NCBI RefSeq assembly: GCF_016107305.1
Contig: NZ_RCVR01000004.1
Span: 230,872 to 294,871, forward strand
Length of the DNA: 64,000 nt
DNA from: Roseomonas sp. KE2513
GTDB taxonomy: Bacteria > Pseudomonadota > Alphaproteobacteria > Acetobacterales > Acetobacteraceae
Reading direction: 5' to 3'
The notes beneath the pieces are model-generated. The model ran no database searches. It had not been told where the DNA came from and saw nothing but the letters and a program-made list of their open reading frames with translations. Within the stretch, counting starts at the first letter, position 1. Every line of letters begins with the position of its first letter. Below are positions 42,899 to 51,259 of the stretch, piece after piece. Position numbers and translations under genes: made by a program.

Positions 42899-44250
42899 CG
42901 GTGACCGAACCATCCGCCAGCTACCCGAACCACGTGGACCGTCTGCACGACGGTCATGCCGCCTTTCTTCAAGCGGCAAATCATTTCGTGGCGTCCCTTG
43001 TAAGCGGTACTGGTCTCCTTTACGGAGCCCACCTCCGTCACGGTCTCACAACCGGCCTCGAGCGCTTCGTCACCTTCGTTTCTGATAATCCACTCGGTCT
43101 CATACGGGGGCGGGACATCAGTGCTCACGACAGTGAATTTCAAACCCATGCCTTTCCTGAGAAGGCTTGACCCGCTCTTGTACTGACCAAAGGGCTTCTC
43201 GCCCGGTCCCCTCGAAAGATCGCAGCGAATGTCGAGACGGTAGGGGCTAGCCAGGGCCCTGTCCTCGACCACTGCCCTCTTGAGTTGTTCGCTCTCGCCC
43301 CAGAAGGAGTGGTTAAAAATCCAGTCCCACGCAGACCGCGCCTTCTCTCGAGTGCAATCACGCTGACTGAAGAGTACGTCAAGCCGCGGCAGGTGGCGCG
43401 TGAGGTACTCGTGCAGGCGCTTAACCTGGTTCTGCATCTCCAATTTGCCGGTAAGGTCTGACCCATCGATTGGGTTCTGGACTTTTCTACTGAATGCAAG
43501 GCGATCTCGAAGAGCGACTAGGGTATCGTAGAGAGCACGATCATCACGATCCGCATTGGGTCGGTATATGCCGTCGGCCAGTAGCGCGGAGAGGATCATC
43601 CCTCCAGGTAGGGACCAGCCTGAACGGGACCGGCAATACCACTTCACGAACCGCACAATCCGGCGGAATTGCCCAACCTTTACCTTCGGGTAGTAGCCGA
43701 GGCCCGGATTCGGCTTCGGGCTCAGCGCGTCGACGCGACCTTCGAACCAGCTCGTGACGGCCGACGGGTCTCGCGCCTTCCATTCGGCGCTGGCGTGCTC
43801 AATGACGGTCTGCCCCCATTGGTTAACCCAAGTGCGGTAAACCGCGAAGTCGATGTGGTAACCCTCAGCGTACCAGATCGTCACGGCATTCGTCCGTGCC
43901 TCGGGAACATCAGCAAAGAGACCACACCGCTTCAGCAGAGCATCCCGAACGCGGTGGCGTGCGGCCAATGGCGATTCCGGGAGATCAGCTTTGGCAAACA
44001 GTATCGCGACGTCGATATCGTACCCCGTGTCGCCATTAGGATGGTCCTGGTTCAGGGTATGCATCGCGTAGCCACCCTGGTTCTGCGTTGTCCTGAAGTT
44101 TGGCTTCTCCAGATCGGCCAACCCCAAGGTAAGGCGGCTGAGGTTGAGATCGCGCTTAGCCGCGAGGTTCTTGCGCAACTCAGCGCCGAGCCTGACGTGC
44201 TGATCATAGAACTGCTGAAGCTCAGCGGACATGTCGTACATCCAGAACAT
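42895..44250 (-). CDS. CBASS CD-NTase (cyclic oligonucleotide synthase) with AGS-C sensor domain
   Basis: 451 aa from the ATG that overlaps the effector's TGA (TGATG). The nucleotidyltransferase core has a GG loop in NQGGYAMHTL (59-64), the metal Asp pair in GYDIDVAILF (D78, D80) and the third Asp in YHIDFAVYR (D134). A helical region follows to about 330. Residues 350-445 match the adenylyl/guanylyl-and-SMODS C-terminal sensor domain: SSLLRKGMGLKFTVVSTDVP, PYETEWIIRNEGDEA, YKGRHEMICRLKKGG. On phage infection it should make a cyclic di- or trinucleotide for the SAVED effector encoded just upstream. All three catalytic Asp are kept, so it looks active. Confidence 0.88.
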   Translation of the reverse strand: MFWMYDMSAELQQFYDQHVRLGAELRKNLAAKRDLNLSRLTLGLADLEKPNFRTTQNQGGYAMHTLNQDHPNGDTGYDIDVAILFAKADLPESPLAARHRVRDALLKRCGLFADVPEARTNAVTIWYAEGYHIDFAVYRTWVNQWGQTVIEHASAEWKARDPSAVTSWFEGRVDALSPKPNPGLGYYPKVKVGQFRRIVRFVKWYCRSRSGWSLPGGMILSALLADGIYRPNADRDDRALYDTLVALRDRLAFSRKVQNPIDGSDLTGKLEMQNQVKRLHEYLTRHLPRLDVLFSQRDCTREKARSAWDWIFNHSFWGESEQLKRAVVEDRALASPYRLDIRCDLSRGPGEKPFGQYKSGSSLLRKGMGLKFTVVSTDVPPPYETEWIIRNEGDEALEAGCETVTEVGSVKETSTAYKGRHEMICRLKKGGMTVVQTVHVVRVAGGWFGHR

Positions 44251-45329
44251 CAGCGGGTCACTTTCATAGGCGGCGCGAGTGAGCCGATTGGCGCCGGCTC
44301 GACCACCAGCTCGGAGGCATGATTTGAGTTTACGCGAAGCCCCCAAAGATATTTGGGGCTCGTTTGGGACGTATAATTGTACGCAATGACAGCAGGGTGC
44401 ACCGACGGCGAGATGAGGCGCCCGATGCTGAACCCAACGCTCATGGGGCCGGCGAAGAATAGGTGGACCGTTCCCCCGGTAGGGATGCGTGCCATACCCG
44501 TGTCGATCGCCCGTCTCACAGCTGCAGCTAATGCCTCAGCATGTGCATAGTGGGTGATCAGATCCGGCGCCGGCTTGCTGACCGTGACCAGCACATCGTC
44601 AAAGGGCTCAGCGACTATCTCACAAACATCCTGTAGTTCCACCGGGTAGCTCACCGCCACGCGTACCACGAGCGAGCTCGGGCGCATCGCCGATGGCGTC
44701 CTTTGAGTTCTGATGTGCAAATTGGGAGCAGCGCCACGACGAAGTTCACGCCAGGAGCTGTCCTTCCGCTCCAGTTCAAACAGCAGCGGCGTCGCGTGAG
44801 CCATCTGGCGGCCCGCCCAGATCTGCAGCGGGATGTGTGCCACGCCATAGTAAGCAATCTGCGGTGGGCTTGGCGCTCTGAGTTGTGCCTCCAGATTGTT
44901 CCAGACGTGCTCCTGATCGAGGACTGCCCGGCTGACCTGAAGGTTACCGCCCGCCAGATGTCGTGTCAGATCGCAGTCCAGCAGCTCAAGATGCCAAGGC
45001 CCGCCGTGTTCTGGAAGATCCGCTTCCCTGAGAAGCGGAACGGCGGTCGAGTTGAATGAGGCATGGCGCACGGCAAGCAGACGATTACGGATTCGGTTCC
45101 ATGTACGTAGCCAGCACTGGTCAATGATGACGAGGACGACTCCGACGACGAGGATGCCGACGCTCAGGGCTTGAGATGTTTCCTGGTCTGGTAGGCCAGC
45201 CACCTTCCGCACGACGCCCTGTATAAGGTCCGAATAGGTGCCGAAGATGCTTCCGAGGGAGCTGACAACCAGGAGGGATCCGATCCAGGTAAGCGGCCGC
45301 CCCGCGAAATGTTTGTAACTGCTCAGCAC
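44250..45329 (-). CDS. Two-TM SAVED-domain CBASS effector
   Basis: 359 aa from a GTG. Two predicted membrane helices lie at about 13-33 (TWIGSLLVVSSLGSIFG) and 54-73 (LSVGILVVGVVLVIID). A soluble part follows, ending in a SAVED domain: HLFFAGPMSVGFSIGRLI at about 289-306 and AVIAYNYT...YLWGLRVN at about 315-334. SAVED binds cyclic oligonucleotides made by the partner CD-NTase; SAVED fused to nuclease, TIR or TM parts is known. Here the predicted output is membrane damage. It is the first gene of the operon. Confidence 0.85.
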   Translation of the reverse strand: MLSSYKHFAGRPLTWIGSLLVVSSLGSIFGTYSDLIQGVVRKVAGLPDQETSQALSVGILVVGVVLVIIDQCWLRTWNRIRNRLLAVRHASFNSTAVPLLREADLPEHGGPWHLELLDCDLTRHLAGGNLQVSRAVLDQEHVWNNLEAQLRAPSPPQIAYYGVAHIPLQIWAGRQMAHATPLLFELERKDSSWRELRRGAAPNLHIRTQRTPSAMRPSSLVVRVAVSYPVELQDVCEIVAEPFDDVLVTVSKPAPDLITHYAHAEALAAAVRRAIDTGMARIPTGGTVHLFFAGPMSVGFSIGRLISPSVHPAVIAYNYTSQTSPKYLWGLRVNSNHASELVVEPAPIGSLAPPMKVTR

Positions 45330-45360
45330 GACGCCACCCGACGATCAATGGGAATGCACT

Positions 45361-45402
45361 ACTACATGTAGTGACGCGCGTTCAATACAGGTCTACATAT
45401 AG
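45361..45402. promoter_or_regulatory. Pair of CTACATNTAG-type palindromes upstream of the CBASS operon
   Basis: A 12-bp perfect palindrome ACTACATGTAGT (45361-45372) and a related CTACATATAG (45393-45402) lie 31 bp apart, about three helical turns, 32 bp upstream of the effector start. On the minus strand TTGAAC lies between them as a possible -35. A repressor- or activator-binding site is inferred; no regulator gene is linked. Confidence 0.4.
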
Positions 45403-45791
45403 ATTACGGCAATGGGCCGCCCGGCGCCCCCATGCTCCCCGGCTTGGTCAGGGACCCGCAGCAGGCGCTCCACCAGGCGGGATGGGTTGAGACCCGGACC
45501 GGTCAGAGTTGCTCGCGAGAGACCAGCCGCACTGCGCGTGCTGGTGCAGGCCGTTTGAACGCCGATGTTGGGCGGGGCGCACCCCCCTCCCCCGGCATGC
45601 CGCTCAAAGTAGAGTTAGCTACCGACCGCACATGGGTCGTGCTGACAGCTGCGCCTCGGTCGTACCCTGGAGGCGGTGCCTGTCCTCCCCTGGGCCAGTA
45701 GCTGGTTGCCTCCTCCTCTTGCAGACACTCCGGCTCTGCCTCATCGTCCTCCGCAAGCACGCTGCCGGTTGGGCGGCCCTGGGACCACGCA
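45403..45791. other. Intergenic region between the divergent defence genes
   Basis: 389 bp upstream of the nuclease-like gene. Short frames exist on both strands but none has a recognisable domain or a good ribosome-binding site. Probably holds the promoter of the plus-strand gene. Confidence 0.4.
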
Positions 45792-47111
45792 ATGCAATTC
45801 TCGGCAGCCCTCCAGCATCCCGGAGGCCCCGGGGCGACTTCGCCCGAACTCCTCAACGCCCTGCTTACCCGCTGGCGAGGTGATCCGGGCTCCACCTACC
45901 GGAGCTGGTTTCTTTGGGAGGAAAGGGTCAAGAACTTCCGCTCCATCCGTCGTGGCATCCAGCAGGTCGTCGCCGAGATCAAGGGCGGGACCTTTGGGGT
46001 TGCCTACCGTGGTTCGTCTCTGGAGACAGTGGTCCATTCGATCGCGGAGCAGCGGCAGATCTTTAAGGGCGCGGACCACGCTTTCCTTTGGAAGCCGAAG
46101 CTCCGCATTCCGGACATCTACGAGAGCGCGGAGAACCAGCGTGCCTTTGGCCGCCTGCTCGATACCTGTGTCTGCTGCACCACGGAGCAGCAGGTCATTG
46201 CCGCCATCCGAGGGATCGACAGCAAGGCAATCAAAGGCCTTGGTCCAGCGGTCGCAAACCTCCTTTACTTCCTGCATCCCACCATTGTGCCACCCTTCAA
46301 CACGGCCATCGTCAACGGCTACAACGCTCTCACAGGCGCCAAGGTGAAGCTTGGGCGGTGGGACGAGTACCTGGCCATGCGGCAAGGCGTCCTCGCGCTG
46401 AACGCCAAGCACCGCGGGCTGCTGTCGAATGACCTGGGTGCCGTCGGCGGACTCCTGTTCGACCTTGGAAGCGGCCGCTACCCGGCCCCGCCGCTCGATG
46501 ACGACGCCGGCGCCCGGGCCACCTGGGAAGCGGACCTTGCCAGCGTCCGCGAGGAGGGTGCGAGGGCGGCAAAGGCCCTGGCCGAGGCTCAGAAGGAGGA
46601 CGAGACCCACACAGCCGTCCAGGGCTGGCTGCGCGATCTCGGCAAGGCTCTGGGTTACGATGTTTGGATCGCCGCAAACGACCGAAGCCGTCCACTGGAC
46701 GGAGGCAAGCTCGGCGACGGTTGCCTCGCCGGGCTTCCGGCTGCCATCGGGCAGGCACCGGGTGCGGACGCCATCCGGCTTATCGACGTTCTCTGGCTGT
46801 CGAAGGAGACGGGGCGCATCGTCGCCGCCTACGAGGTGGAGCACACGACCTCGATCTACTCCGGCATCGTGCGGATGCTGGACCTCGCACTGGGCCCTGA
46901 GGCCCACGCCCTGGAGGGCATGTTCCTTGTCGCTCCCGATGGCCGTGAGGGGGAGGTGCGGGCGCAACTGGCCCGTCCTGCCTTCTCCCGGGTTGCCGAC
47001 CTCAAGGTGCACTACCTGCCTTACGGGGAACTCAAGGCGAGCCGGGAGACCATTGCCCGCTTTGGTCAAGGCATGAAGCCGATCAGGGCCATCGCGCGGG
47101 AACTCGTCTGA
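45792..47111 (+). CDS. HhH-like / PD-(D/E)XK nuclease-like protein, putative defence nuclease
   Basis: 439 aa. Residues about 125-180 carry a helix-hairpin-helix-like patch, IRGIDSKAIKGLGPAVANLL, followed by FLHPTIVPPFNTAIVNGYN. A charged linker (240-272) leads to a C-terminal domain with Glu272 in DETHTAVQGWLRDL, Asp332 in LIDVLWLS and AAYEVEHTTSIYSGI (Glu348, Glu350). That order fits a PD-(D/E)XK restriction-type fold, though the usual Lys is not at its place. The EVEHTTSIYSG motif is shared by proteins called restriction endonucleases. No methyltransferase is adjacent. Function is inferred. Confidence 0.6.
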   Translation: MQFSAALQHPGGPGATSPELLNALLTRWRGDPGSTYRSWFLWEERVKNFRSIRRGIQQVVAEIKGGTFGVAYRGSSLETVVHSIAEQRQIFKGADHAFLWKPKLRIPDIYESAENQRAFGRLLDTCVCCTTEQQVIAAIRGIDSKAIKGLGPAVANLLYFLHPTIVPPFNTAIVNGYNALTGAKVKLGRWDEYLAMRQGVLALNAKHRGLLSNDLGAVGGLLFDLGSGRYPAPPLDDDAGARATWEADLASVREEGARAAKALAEAQKEDETHTAVQGWLRDLGKALGYDVWIAANDRSRPLDGGKLGDGCLAGLPAAIGQAPGADAIRLIDVLWLSKETGRIVAAYEVEHTTSIYSGIVRMLDLALGPEAHALEGMFLVAPDGREGEVRAQLARPAFSRVADLKVHYLPYGELKASRETIARFGQGMKPIRAIARELV

Positions 47112-47124
47112 GGGAACACCTAGG

Positions 47125-47382
47125 CTAGCGCCCTGCATGCGGCGGCGGCTCATCCTGCACGGCGCCCCCGTCTTGGCGTCCATCGCCTCTGTGACGGCTG
47201 CCGTGGCCGTGGTGCATGAACAGGTGCATGAACGGACAGGCGAGGAGAAGGAGGTACGGCAGAATGCCAAGAGCGTGCGCGTAATGCTCACGCAGGACAT
47301 AGAAGGCGCCGACCAAGCCGAAGTCGGCCAACACAATGTCGCCCCTGCTGCTCCACCAGGATGCCGCAGAATGGTCGCGCAT
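47125..47382 (-). CDS. DUF2933 family small membrane protein
   Basis: 85 aa from MRDHSAASWW, chosen for the AAGGA 7-8 bases upstream; a GTG at 47409 is a longer option. The DUF2933 core is FGLVGAFYVLREHYAHAL followed by GILPYLLLLACPFMHLFMHHGHG: two close membrane helices and a Met/His-rich tail. Such genes recur in heavy-metal (copper, mercury) islands. Its position at the left edge of the copper island fits. It is convergent with the nuclease-like gene. Confidence 0.8.
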   Translation of the reverse strand: MRDHSAASWWSSRGDIVLADFGLVGAFYVLREHYAHALGILPYLLLLACPFMHLFMHHGHGSRHRGDGRQDGGAVQDEPPPHAGR

Positions 47383-47849
47383 CTCAGTTCCTTCAATCTG
47401 CTTCCCCACATAGTCTCTGGTGGCTGCCAGAAGCGCTTTGATCTAGCTCAGGCCGAAACGACCATCGGGGTTGGCACCGCTCGCCCCTGGCGCTCAGTGC
47501 CGAGCCCAATATCAGTCGCCGGCAGCCCCATGGCCCGGGGCGCTCGCCACCCAAGCGGCGCACATCAGCGGCCGAGATTTGAAGGGCCCCTCCCCAGTCG
47601 AGAGTTCGCCGGGTCAGAGGACGATCTTAGCCCGCGAGGTTCTCCGGCCGCGCCAGATCGCCCCAGTCGCTAGTCAGCGAAACAAAATGATGTAATCCGA
47701 CGCTCGCCGTGCCGTCGCTTCAGAGCGTTACGGGCAGGCAGTCTGGAAAGGGCGTCTGAGCGCCTGCTGCGGTCCGTTCCCGGCGAGAGGCTCTGCCGGA
47801 CCTGCCGCACAGGGCCCCCGGGTTGATGACAAGAGGTAGGCATTCAGTG
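47383..47849. other. Non-coding stretch
   Basis: About 470 bp between the DUF2933 and DUF305 genes, which diverge here. I see no protein-like frame, RNA gene or repeat; it presumably holds both promoters. Confidence 0.4.
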
Positions 47850-48218
47850 ATGAAACGAGGCCGCATCATCCAAACCGCCGCTGCCGCGACGTGCGCGCTC
47901 CCGCTCCTATACGGTGTTCCCTCCTTGGCCCAGGCCGCCGGTCAGCAGACCGGGCATCAAGGGGCCGCGGCTGGGTATCACACAGCCATGGAGAAGATGA
48001 ACCGCGACATGGCGGCTGAACCCACCACCGGCAACGCAGACCATGACTTCGCTAGCATGATGGAGAAGCACCATCAGGCGGCCATCGACATGGCGAGGGT
48101 CGAGCTCGAGCATGGACGTGACCCGGAGATGCGGAGGATGGCCCAGGAAGTGATCCAGAAGCAGCAACAGGAGATCACCGAGCTGAGGACCTGGATGTCC
48201 CGGCATCCCTCCCGGTAG
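47850..48218 (+). CDS. Secreted DUF305 family protein
   Basis: 122 aa from MKRGRIIQTAAAA; an ATG 27 bases upstream is less likely. A Sec signal ends near AQAAG. The DUF305 core has HDFASMMEKHHQAAIDMARVELEHG and EVIQKQQQEITELRTWM, a four-helix ferritin-like fold with paired His/Met that may bind copper. It is placed next to a second DUF305 gene and the copper genes, so periplasmic copper handling is inferred. Confidence 0.85.
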   Translation: MKRGRIIQTAAAATCALPLLYGVPSLAQAAGQQTGHQGAAAGYHTAMEKMNRDMAAEPTTGNADHDFASMMEKHHQAAIDMARVELEHGRDPEMRRMAQEVIQKQQQEITELRTWMSRHPSR

Positions 48219-48342
48219 CTGCGCTCGGTAACCAGCATCACCAAGCTCCAGTCGTTCTGAGGCATCCCGACGGCGCCCCTGCCGTACCCGGCAGGGACAA
48301 CAAGGTGCCAGCGGCCTGGCCCACTTGTTTGAGGAAGTCGCG

Positions 48343-48852
48343 ATGAGCTACGCCCGTTTCGGTGCGATGATCCTGGTGTCGACGGTCATCATGTTCGGCT
48401 TGATGTACCTGAACACCTACGCCTTTGAGCATGTGTTCTACAGTCAAACACGAACCTGGATGGCCCTCATGATGGGCGCCACCATGGCCGTCATCATGAT
48501 GCTCTTCATGCTGAAGATGTATGAGAATATGCGCGGAAACCTGGCAATCATTGCCGGGAGCATCGTGGTGTTCGCGGCCTCCCTCTACCTGGTGCGCAGT
48601 CAGGCAACCGTGGGCGATGTCGCATACATGAAGGCGATGATCCCGCACCACTCCATCGCGATCATGACAAGCGAGCGGGCCCACATCCGCGACCCACGCG
48701 TGCGCAAGCTCGCCGACCAGATCATCGAGGCCCAGGTCAGAGAGATTGCCGAGATGAAGCAGTTGATCTTGGACCTCGAACGTAACCCGCCAGCCCCCGA
48801 TGCGCCGGATCTCGCGCCGCGTATCGCGAGCGCCGAGGCCCAGGGACGGTGA
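48343..48852 (+). CDS. Membrane-anchored DUF305 family protein
   Basis: 169 aa from MSYARFGAMIL, with GAGGAAG 7 bases upstream. Three membrane helices lie at about 8-26, 40-60 and 67-87 and are Met-rich (MALMMGATMAVIMMLFMLKM). A C-terminal DUF305 part follows: DVAYMKAMIPHHSIAIMTSERAHI and QIIEAQVREIAEMKQLI. Likely copper-related from context. Family function is not established. Confidence 0.85.
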   Translation: MSYARFGAMILVSTVIMFGLMYLNTYAFEHVFYSQTRTWMALMMGATMAVIMMLFMLKMYENMRGNLAIIAGSIVVFAASLYLVRSQATVGDVAYMKAMIPHHSIAIMTSERAHIRDPRVRKLADQIIEAQVREIAEMKQLILDLERNPPAPDAPDLAPRIASAEAQGR

Positions 48853-49701
48853 GTGCGCCGACGGGGCACCGAAGGAGCATCGGGTGCACCGCGGGGATAG
48901 GCGTCTGGCGGGCAGCCCCATGCCACCGCGACTGGTGCCTCACCCCGCGTGCCGGGCGACTGGCGGCTTAGTTGGCGTGCTGTGGGTGAGGCTGGGCATT
49001 CATGGGGGGACGCGTTCCACTCTGCTGTGAACGCCATCCAGTGAGCCCGGAGCCGCTCCAGTGACAGGGCGGACCTGCTTCCCGGTGCCTCCGCTGCATG
49101 GCGCAGCGCCGTCCACGCCGCATAACTCGGGGGCCCAGCTTGGTGACCGCGCCCTGAGGTCCGGCGGCTGCAGCACGCTCCGGCAGCTGTCGTCGCCTGG
49201 CCTGACCGTGGGAGCCCCCGGGCTGCCGTTCAGCCGCCAACGGCTGACTACGCGGGCCGCCCTGATTGAGCGGTTGGTCGCTAACTCATCCTGGGCGGAC
49301 TGCCTGGGACCTCTGGCTCTGGCCTCCAACGAGGGTGGGCCAGAGGTATCCAAACAGCTTCCGGGTGGCGTCAATCCAAGAAACCGGACGACCACTGCAA
49401 CACGGTGCTGTCATCACTTGCCCTACCGAGGCGATGTCCCATGAGTACCCTTGCTCGGCCTGCGCAATATTGACGCAAACCGGTTCCGTTCAGTGCGAAG
49501 GACTGCCATAAGTTAACCTACGATCCGTGAGAGATATCATATCGCAGATGGCGTCTGCTTGGCACGGAACCTCACATTACATCGTTTTATTACACAGCAA
49601 TCCCTGCACCTCCAGAGCCGTTTTCATTGGCCTGCTGCCCTGGTGCGGACCTGAATTCCGCTTCGGAGGTCGGTGCACCCGCCGCACAGAAGGAAGCCGT
49701 C
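48853..49701. other. 849-bp stretch without a recognisable gene
   Basis: Several open frames up to about 130 codons exist on both strands but have no motif and look like unselected GC-rich frames. The last 250 bp are clearly AT-richer (for example AAGTTAACC and GATATCATATCGC), consistent with a promoter for the RTX gene. Possibly decayed DNA. Confidence 0.4.
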
Positions 49702-51147
49702 ATGGCGCACAACCCACAGCATTCTGACCTAGGCAATAGCGCTAGCTTGGAGCGGACGTTTGGCGACTACCACCTGCAGATCGGCGACTCAGGGCTGAAC
49801 TTTCTGGCCGGGGCAGGCGTCATGGACATCCAGTTCGGCCGCGCGAACTCGGATGTTCTGATCGGAGAGGCCCAGAATGACGACCTCCTTGGAGGCGTGG
49901 GGAACGACATCGTCGCCGGTGGTGCGGGCATGAATCACCTCGATGGGGGCGAGGGCAACGACCTCCTGGTAGGTGGCGACTCCGCCGACCAGCTTCGGGG
50001 ATCAGGCGGGCGTGATGTCCTGAGCGAGGGCACGGGTCACGGTGATCTCGAGGGTGGGACGGGCAACGACCTGCTCTTCGGTGGGCTCGGAGGCGATGCG
50101 TTCATCGTCGATCGTACCAGTGGGCATGATATCGTCGGCGACTTCCAGGCAGGGCCAGGCATCCTCGACCACATCGCCTTTCGCGACATCATGCCCGAGG
50201 AACTCTCCTTCCAGGAGACAGTCGCTGGCGTGAGGATCAGCTGGAACGACGGCAATGCTTCGGTGCTGCTGGCTGGCGTCCACAAGGCGGATCTCGCCCA
50301 GGACGACTTCATGTTTGCCGACAACCGGATGCTGCTTCAGCCGACAAGCCTTGACGCCGACCATGTCTCCGCGGTCAGCTTTGCGGTGGATGAGGGATTC
50401 AACCTCTCTGCGCCAGACATCGGCAGCAGCACCACGCAAGCCATTTCGGTCTCCTTTGATGAATTCAACCTCCAGGTCGGCACCGCCCAGGCGGATGCCT
50501 TCATCGGCACGGGGGCCCGTGACTTCTATTTTGGCCTGGAAGGGGATGACCGCTTTCCAGGTGCAGGCGGTGACGACAACCTGACCGGGGATGCCGGAAA
50601 TGACACTCTGGACGGCGGCACTGGCCAGGATCACCTCGTCGGCGGGGCTGGGGCGGACCAGCTCTTCGGTGGGGATCAGGCCGATAGCCTCATGGGTGAG
50701 GACGGCAATGACACCCTCTATGCGGGTGTTGGTCACGACATGATCGAGGGCGGGCGCGGCGATGATGTCCTGAACGGTGGTGACGGCGCCGACGCCTTCA
50801 TCGTGGCCCCCGAAAGCGGCAACGACGTGGTCAGCGGCGGCTTCGATGGCGGGCCTGGGGCATTCGATCACATCGCGTTCCGTGACATCACGCCCGATGA
50901 GGTCAGCGTTGCCAATACAGCTGACGGCGTAATGGTCAGCTGGACCACTGATCAGGGTGCGGGGTCACTGCTACTCGCTGGGCTGACCAAGAGCGAGCTG
51001 GCGCAGGACGACTTCATGTTCAGCGCGGGCGCCGGTGCAAGCGGCGTATTCATCAACGATCCCGCCATCACGGATCAAGGTTCTCTCTACCTCTTCCGGG
51101 ACGGAGCCGAGACGGCTGCTGTGCAGCAGGGCTATCTCTTCAGCTAG
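49702..51147 (+). CDS. RTX-type calcium-binding repeat protein, internally duplicated
   Basis: 481 aa from MAHNPQHSDLG. Two arrays of GGxGxDxLx nonapeptides lie at about residues 75-155 (GGVGNDIVAGGAG, GGEGNDLLVGG) and 285-375 (GDAGNDTLDGG, GGAGADQLFGG). Each is followed by the same roughly 70-residue module containing DHIAFRDI, a SW-containing strand and LAQDDFMF. There is no Sec signal, as expected for type I secretion, though no HlyB/HlyD/TolC genes are here. It lacks any enzymatic domain. Its role in a copper island is unclear; it may be a surface or secreted Ca2+-bound protein. Confidence 0.8.
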   Translation: MAHNPQHSDLGNSASLERTFGDYHLQIGDSGLNFLAGAGVMDIQFGRANSDVLIGEAQNDDLLGGVGNDIVAGGAGMNHLDGGEGNDLLVGGDSADQLRGSGGRDVLSEGTGHGDLEGGTGNDLLFGGLGGDAFIVDRTSGHDIVGDFQAGPGILDHIAFRDIMPEELSFQETVAGVRISWNDGNASVLLAGVHKADLAQDDFMFADNRMLLQPTSLDADHVSAVSFAVDEGFNLSAPDIGSSTTQAISVSFDEFNLQVGTAQADAFIGTGARDFYFGLEGDDRFPGAGGDDNLTGDAGNDTLDGGTGQDHLVGGAGADQLFGGDQADSLMGEDGNDTLYAGVGHDMIEGGRGDDVLNGGDGADAFIVAPESGNDVVSGGFDGGPGAFDHIAFRDITPDEVSVANTADGVMVSWTTDQGAGSLLLAGLTKSELAQDDFMFSAGAGASGVFINDPAITDQGSLYLFRDGAETAAVQQGYLFS

Positions 51148-51198
51148 TTCACATCCGGGCCTTAGGGTCCGGCACGGTTGCCCGCTTTGTCATGTGGT

Positions 51199-51228
51199 CA
51201 GCGGTCCAGGTAGCAACCTGGGCCGCTG
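51199..51228. terminator. Hairpin between convergent RTX and copD genes
   Basis: A 13-bp stem with one G-T pair (CAGCGGTCCAGGT with ACCTGGGCCGCTG) encloses an AGCA loop, in the 112-bp gap between two converging genes. No T-tract on either side, so bidirectional termination is an inference. Confidence 0.55.
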
Positions 51229-51259
51229 GCATTCAGCCGAGAGGTGAGAACTCGCGGTT

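Noticed and set aside
42500..44346. MGASRKL peptide encoded at both about 42.5 kb and 44.34 kb
   Set aside because: Only 7 residues match, the DNA differs at several positions, and the second copy is in a frame not used by a gene; taken as chance.
45741..47411. A 556-codon open frame on the minus strand
   Set aside because: Mostly antisense to the nuclease-like gene, which has clear protein motifs; only its start overlaps the real DUF2933 gene, in another frame.
49061..49444. 127-codon plus-strand frame in the gene-free stretch
   Set aside because: No motif, no good ribosome-binding site, Thr/Arg/Pro-rich composition expected of an unselected frame.
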